DNA of 9,005 nucleotides. Origin: Microcaldota archaeon. Lineage in GTDB: Archaea; Micrarchaeota; Micrarchaeia; Micrarchaeales; CABMGC01. The stretch lies in the NCBI GenBank assembly GCA_021791075.1, contig JAJYXH010000079.1, positions 1 to 9,005 of the forward strand, in the 5' to 3' direction. The notes below the pieces were generated by a model. It worked only from the letters and a program-made list of their open reading frames with translations, had not been told where the DNA came from and did not search any database. Below are positions 5,916 through 9,005 of this stretch, piece after piece. Within the stretch, counting starts at the first letter, position 1, and each line of letters starts with the position of its first letter. The translations under genes and the position numbers were made by a program.

Positions 5916-6743
5916 TTATTGGAAGAGCAAGCTGGCATAGGCGACGACCGAGTCGTAATCACCGGTTGCGTCTCCTGACGTTGCGTACTTCAGCAGTCTT
6001 CCTCTGGTTGCTCCGTGGCTCTTTGCATACAATGCAGCCGTTGCAATCGGGCCGTATCCGCACGCACTGTCATCCGTCTCCTCAATCTGTTTATAGAATT
6101 CCACAACATTGAGTTTCTCGAGCGCCTTTATCGCAGGCATGTCCTTGCCCTTGGCTACCGCCGCACTCTCGTAGTGATTGAAGTCCGAGCTTGCAATGAC
6201 TACTATCTTCCTTCCCAGTTTTTTCTCAGCATCGTTTATTGCACCGCAAAGCAGTCCGCTTGACTCGCGGGATTGGTCCCCCATACATACGAATACGCAT
6301 CGTGGTCTTTCGATTATCGTCTGGAGGAATGGCAGTTGCACCTCTACCGAATGCTCGAATCTGTGCGCAGATTCGTCGATCTCTATTCCGTGCGTGCCTG
6401 CAAGTTCCCTTGCAAACTCTGTATCATTGTCAACTTTTCCAAATGGTGTATTCCAGTCAACGCCTGATACCGAGATCGGGGTTCCATATCCTGTGTGATT
6501 CGGGCCCATGATCAGGAACGTATCTATCTTCTCCAGGTGCGCTTTGAGCGAGAGCGCCTTATAAGTGTACGCGGCGACAGGGCCGGAGTAGACGTATCCG
6601 GCGTGCGGCGCAACGTATGAAGATGCAGATGCCACGGCCTCTTTATCCACAGTTACGCCCTTCATGCACCTGTCTATAAGATGCATGAGCTCATCCCGCT
6701 CCGACGGATAGAATGTTCCTACAACGGCCGGCTTTCTCTCCAT
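5916..6743 (-). CDS. MEMO1-family protein (AmmeMemoRadiSam system B type)
   Basis: This 275-aa protein has full family length. MEMO proteins resemble extradiol dioxygenases; human MEMO1 binds metal through two His and one Cys, and the role of archaeal members is unsettled. Landmarks are VVGTFYP (7-13), YVAPHAGYVYSGPVAAYTY with H47 (43-61), MGPNHTGYG with H83 (79-87), TPFGKVDND (99-107), HRFEHSVEVQLPFL with H131 (127-140), SSDFNHYE with H190 (185-192), and ACGYGPI with C228 (227-233). H47, H83 and C228 correspond to human His49, His81 and Cys244, so the metal site looks intact. The family often occurs with AMMECR1 and radical-SAM partners; neither is in the window. The ATG at 6741-6743 lies about 9 bases after the expected transcript start, so the message is nearly leaderless. 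The promoter lies inside the end of the broken aroD gene. Confidence 0.9.
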   Translation of the reverse strand: MERKPAVVGTFYPSERDELMHLIDRCMKGVTVDKEAVASASSYVAPHAGYVYSGPVAAYTYKALSLKAHLEKIDTFLIMGPNHTGYGTPISVSGVDWNTPFGKVDNDTEFARELAGTHGIEIDESAHRFEHSVEVQLPFLQTIIERPRCVFVCMGDQSRESSGLLCGAINDAEKKLGRKIVVIASSDFNHYESAAVAKGKDMPAIKALEKLNVVEFYKQIEETDDSACGYGPIATAALYAKSHGATRGRLLKYATSGDATGDYDSVVAYASLLFQ

Positions 6744-6759
6744 GATGGAATGTACCGCT

Positions 6760-7469
6760 CTACATTAAAAATGGTATATATGGAAAATATCGTAATGTAT
6801 CGTATTCCATGTGCATCTGTTCTACACTCAACTGGCCCGGAGCGACGGGTTTGTCAAGCGAGGCAAAAACGAAAGGTGTGTTAGGTTTAAGTCCAGAGAG
6901 GATTCTCGACTCTGCCTCCAAAGCTCCCATCGCAAACGCGATCGGCCTGGTAGCTTCAGAATCTACTTCGTTGTACAGACCTAAAATCTCTCTGCCATCA
7001 TCAGCCGAGACTGCGGTGGTCACAATCTTTACGAAAGTGCTCTGCATCCTCATCGGCAAGAAGAGGTAAAGTAGTTTATATTGCGAAGGCGTGCCTTCGG
7101 TGTCGTGATGCGACAGGAGCATATTATCCCTGTATCCGGTGTACCTAAATACCGCTTCGGAGCGCCTAAACTCCACATCAAAGAGATCGGACCTGCCATG
7201 CCAGGGTAATCCACAATCTCCGCATACTCCTCCCACGTTCCGGCGTACCTGCCTCCCTCGCTCTCCGATCTCAACGTAAAGATGGGCCTGTCCTTCTTGT
7301 CCTAGACGGCCCTGACTGCGGCCTTGATATCGCTCTTCGCAAGGCGATCGAACCTTACCTCAGCATAGTCTGCCTTGTTCAGGGCGCGGTCCACGTCTCT
7401 TCTAAGGATCTCTATGCTGTCCGTCGCCAGTGATACGCATATCTTCGGGGTCTACAGTGCGGTTCTCAT
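6760..7469 (-). pseudogene. aroD: Broken type I 3-dehydroquinate dehydratase (aroD)
   Basis: AroD converts 3-dehydroquinate to 3-dehydroshikimate in the shikimate pathway. The first part, in the frame of ATG 7469, reads MRTAL, a TAG at 7452-7454, then PKICVSLATDSIEILRR, ADYAEVRFDRLA, a second TAG at 7302-7304, and RPIFTLRSESEGGRYAGTWE. Between about 7230 and 7195 the homology jumps to another frame with SDLFDVEFRRSEAVF, LSHHDTEGTPS, FVKIVTTA, AMGALEAESRIL and VAPGQLS, ending in TAG at 6760-6762. The catalytic His (HHD, about 7105) and Schiff-base Lys (VKIVTTA, about 7027) are still readable 26 residues apart, close to the 27 in E. coli (His143, Lys170). Almost the whole gene remains, so inactivation looks recent. 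Read-through of TAG is unlikely, because a frameshift is also needed and TAG ends intact neighbours (127-438 and 7498-8748). Confidence 0.85.
6773..6783 (-). promoter_or_regulatory. TATA box of the MEMO-family gene
   Basis: The minus strand reads CCATATATACC. Transcription would begin near 6752, about 9 bases before the ATG at 6743. The box lies within the last codons of the aroD pseudogene frame, so the MEMO gene is transcribed independently of the decayed gene. Confidence 0.5.
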
Positions 7470-7497
7470 AATATCAGCAAAGCCGGAATAGAAGCAG

Positions 7498-8748
7498 CTA
7501 CTTTATCACTACCTTGTCAGATATGTCGACTATCCTGTCCACGTTGTAAGAGATCGGGTTCCCGAAGCTCGTGTTCACGGTGAACCGCCCTCCCTTAACG
7601 TTGAGCGACGCGACCTTTCCTATCATGGCACCAAGCTCGTTTACCACGAGCTTGTCCTTTATCCTCTTCTTCCTTAGTACCTTGGTTCTGAGGAAGCCCG
7701 CGAATACGGATATGCTTATGCCTATCACTATTGCCACTATCGTGTAAATGAGGAACTGGCTGAAGTATATCTGGCCTATTATCCAGGCAACGAACGAGAG
7801 GAGGAGCACCCAGAATATTATCGAGGAGCCTATGTATATGCCGTACTTGAAGTTTCGGAACATGTATCTGGTGCCTCTGACATCAATCATCCTTCCGATC
7901 AGGTACAGGATAAGTATCAGCGGCACGAGTATCAGGAAGCCCTCGACAGCGTAGGTATACCCTATCACGGCGTTTCCCGTCGCGCGGTACTCGGAGTTGT
8001 AGCTGCCATTGGCTATGAAGAGCCCGGCGAAGAGGAAGATCAGAGATGCAAGGTAGAAGACGAAGCTCATCTTGTCCAAGCTGAACCCGAAGCCCCTGAA
8101 GGAGTTTATGAAAGCCTCCTCGAGCCCGTATCCCCTTATGAGAAGGTATAGTCCTATCAGTGCGACAGGAGGAACCCATCCGGCACCAAGGAGATAGCTT
8201 ATCGCAAAGAGCAGAAGAATGACTGCCGGAAGGCCGAAGACTATCCTCGCATAGTGCGGCTCCTTGAGCTTCTCGAGTATCGTGAAGTAGGTCTTCTCGA
8301 GTCCCGCAGCCTGCTTTACCATGACCTTCTTGACACTGCTTATCTTTATCCTCGACTCTATTATCGGGAGCACCCTGTCGTCGCTCGCGCCGTCGGTGAC
8401 GAAGATGCACGAATCTGCGCGGTACTGCTCCAGAACCAGTTCGAGCTGCCTGGATATCTCCCTGTCAGCGTGGTATCCCTCGTCCTCAGATCCTGTTATC
8501 GTTGCTACGTTGGCGAGAAGTCCGTCCTCTATCAGCTCATCGTAAAGCTTCACGGCCTCGAACATGGTGTTGGCGTCGGTCTCCTCTGGATCGGCAAGCG
8601 CGAGCTGCGACGCCGCGTTGAGATTCTGCACCTTTCCGAAGAGCGGGCCGCTTATCTTCGTTTTCTGGTAGAGGTCATTGTCTATGTCTATCGCTAGGAC
8701 CAGGATCCTCTCCTCCTTATTCTTGACCTTATGGCTAGCCCCATCCAT
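7498..8748 (-). CDS. DUF373 family archaeal membrane protein
   Basis: This 416-aa protein has the archaeal DUF373 pattern. A soluble N-terminal domain carries ILVLAIDIDNDL (15-26), LALADPEETDANTMFEAVKLYDEL (49-72), VATITGSEDEGYHAD (81-95), FVTDGASDDRVLPIIESRIKI (116-136) and VMVKQAAGLEKTYFTIL. About six hydrophobic helices follow from residue 167 to about 358, then a basic cytoplasmic tail (RTKVLRKKRIKDK) and a C-terminal strand-rich stretch with GGRFTVNTSFG. The acidic DxDND and DGAsDD motifs suggest metal or nucleotide binding, but the function of the family is unknown. The ATG at 8746-8748 has no clear ribosome site. A TTAATAAAC element about 26 bases upstream would give a leaderless message. 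It ends with TAG, followed 28 bases later by the broken aroD, with which it may once have been co-transcribed. Confidence 0.88.
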   Translation of the reverse strand: MDGASHKVKNKEERILVLAIDIDNDLYQKTKISGPLFGKVQNLNAASQLALADPEETDANTMFEAVKLYDELIEDGLLANVATITGSEDEGYHADREISRQLELVLEQYRADSCIFVTDGASDDRVLPIIESRIKISSVKKVMVKQAAGLEKTYFTILEKLKEPHYARIVFGLPAVILLLFAISYLLGAGWVPPVALIGLYLLIRGYGLEEAFINSFRGFGFSLDKMSFVFYLASLIFLFAGLFIANGSYNSEYRATGNAVIGYTYAVEGFLILVPLILILYLIGRMIDVRGTRYMFRNFKYGIYIGSSIIFWVLLLSFVAWIIGQIYFSQFLIYTIVAIVIGISISVFAGFLRTKVLRKKRIKDKLVVNELGAMIGKVASLNVKGGRFTVNTSFGNPISYNVDRIVDISDKVVIK

Positions 8749-8751
8749 AAT

Positions 8752-8779
8752 CTTATATATGCAAGGTGGTGTTTATTAA
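8752..8779 (-). promoter_or_regulatory. Promoter region of the DUF373 gene
   Basis: Two TATA-like elements lie upstream of the ATG at 8748: TATATAAG nearest the gene (about 8752-8760) and GTTAATAAAC (8770-8779). The nearer one would start transcription inside the coding region, near 8731. The further one, though weaker, places the start at about the ATG. The latter is favoured, implying a leaderless transcript. Confidence 0.35.
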
Positions 8780-8844
8780 CATTCTTTTTCCATTCGTCTA
8801 TCGTTGATATCCGCCTTCCCAGCGCAGCAAAAGCGATCGGTAAA

Positions 8845-8854
8845 CTATATATAA
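8845..8854 (+). promoter_or_regulatory. TATA box of tRNA-Ser
   Basis: CTATATATAA is centred about 29 bases before the first base of the tRNA, with a purine-rich GTAAA-like BRE region just upstream. This is the usual archaeal tRNA promoter spacing. Nothing else stands out between 8780 and 8844. Confidence 0.65.
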
Positions 8855-8878
8855 GCGGCTGATGAAAGGACTTACTAT

Positions 8879-9004
8879 GCCAGGGTCGCATAATCCGGTA
8901 GTGCGCCGGTCTTGAATTTACTTGATTCAAGAGCTGATTACAAGATGATGCAACAAGCAAACCGGTCCCTTCGGGGATTATGGGTTCAAATCCCATCCCT
9001 GGCG
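8879..9004 (+). tRNA. tRNA-Ser (anticodon UGA), with a 43-nt intron
   Basis: The acceptor stem GCCAGGG (8879-8885) pairs with CCCTGGC (8997-9003). The D stem is GCAT/GTGC (8888-8891/8901-8904) around a loop with GG. The anticodon stem is CCGGT/ACCGG (8906-8910/8961-8965), and the T arm is ATGGG-TTCAAAT-CCCAT (8980-8996). The anticodon is TGA at 8913-8915. A long variable arm (TCCC-TTCG-GGGA, 8966-8977) and discriminator G at 9004 both identify a serine tRNA rather than leucine. It decodes UCA and related serine codons. CCA is not encoded at 9005. Removing the intron leaves 83 bases. Confidence 0.93.
8917..8959 (+). other. tRNA-Ser intron at position 37/38 with bulge-helix-bulge
   Basis: Exon bases CTTG (8911-8914) pair with intron bases CAAG (8954-8957) as the 4-bp central helix. 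It is flanked by 3-nt bulges AAT (8915-8917) and CAA (8958-8960). Cleavage after the second base of each bulge gives the intron 8917-8959, as expected for the archaeal splicing endonuclease. The helix beyond the 5' bulge is weak (two A-T pairs seen). Confidence 0.85.
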
Positions 9005-9005
9005 A

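Noticed and set aside
7302..7454. TAG codons in aroD read as pyrrolysine or another amino acid
   Set aside because: A frameshift further on is also required for a full protein, and TAG is the normal terminator of the genes at 127-438 and 7498-8748.
8694..8996. 100-aa minus-strand frame across the tRNA-Ser gene
   Set aside because: It overlaps a well-supported tRNA and its promoter and has no protein-like pattern.

Overview
The window is archaeal. The evidence is a tRNA-Ser gene split by an intron with a textbook bulge-helix-bulge, A/T-rich TATA boxes about 25 bases before expected transcription starts, GTGAT-type ribosome binding sites, and an archaeal DUF373 membrane protein. The lineage cannot be fixed from this sequence. 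A small-genome (DPANN/ARMAN-like) archaeon is possible but is only a guess. No CRISPR array, insertion sequence or rRNA was seen.

Layout, left to right. (1) 127-438, minus: a small two-helix membrane protein, unrecognised. (2) 562-3288, plus: a compact gene set consisting of a ribbon-helix-helix (RHH) regulator with a 16-bp palindrome in its promoter, a 95-aa basic protein of unknown function, a CysD-like ATP sulfurylase subunit, a 46-codon remnant of a LAGLIDADG homing endonuclease, and the CysN-like GTPase subunit. (3) 3289-5873, minus: a GT4-type glycosyltransferase and an alkaline-phosphatase-superfamily phosphodiesterase that overlap by 4 bases. Their end meets the end of cysN with no spacer. 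(4) 5916-6743, minus: a MEMO1-family protein. (5) 6760-7469, minus: a decayed type I 3-dehydroquinate dehydratase gene (aroD) with two in-frame TAG codons and a frameshift. (6) 7498-8748, minus: the DUF373 membrane protein. (7) 8879-9004, plus: tRNA-Ser(UGA) with a 43-nt intron.

How they may work together. CysD and CysN would activate sulfate to adenosine 5'-phosphosulfate (APS), presumably under the RHH repressor. No APS kinase, sulfotransferase or reductase is present in the window, so the fate of the APS is open. The adjacent glycosyltransferase/phosphodiesterase pair makes surface-glycan modification a reasonable but unproven guess.

The most interesting points are the overlooked homing-endonuclease remnant in an A/T-rich patch between cysD and cysN, the CC...CxxC cysteine pattern (as in Fe-S APS reductases) in the CysD-like protein, a C-terminal tail shared by the RHH protein and CysD, and the recently broken shikimate-pathway gene.
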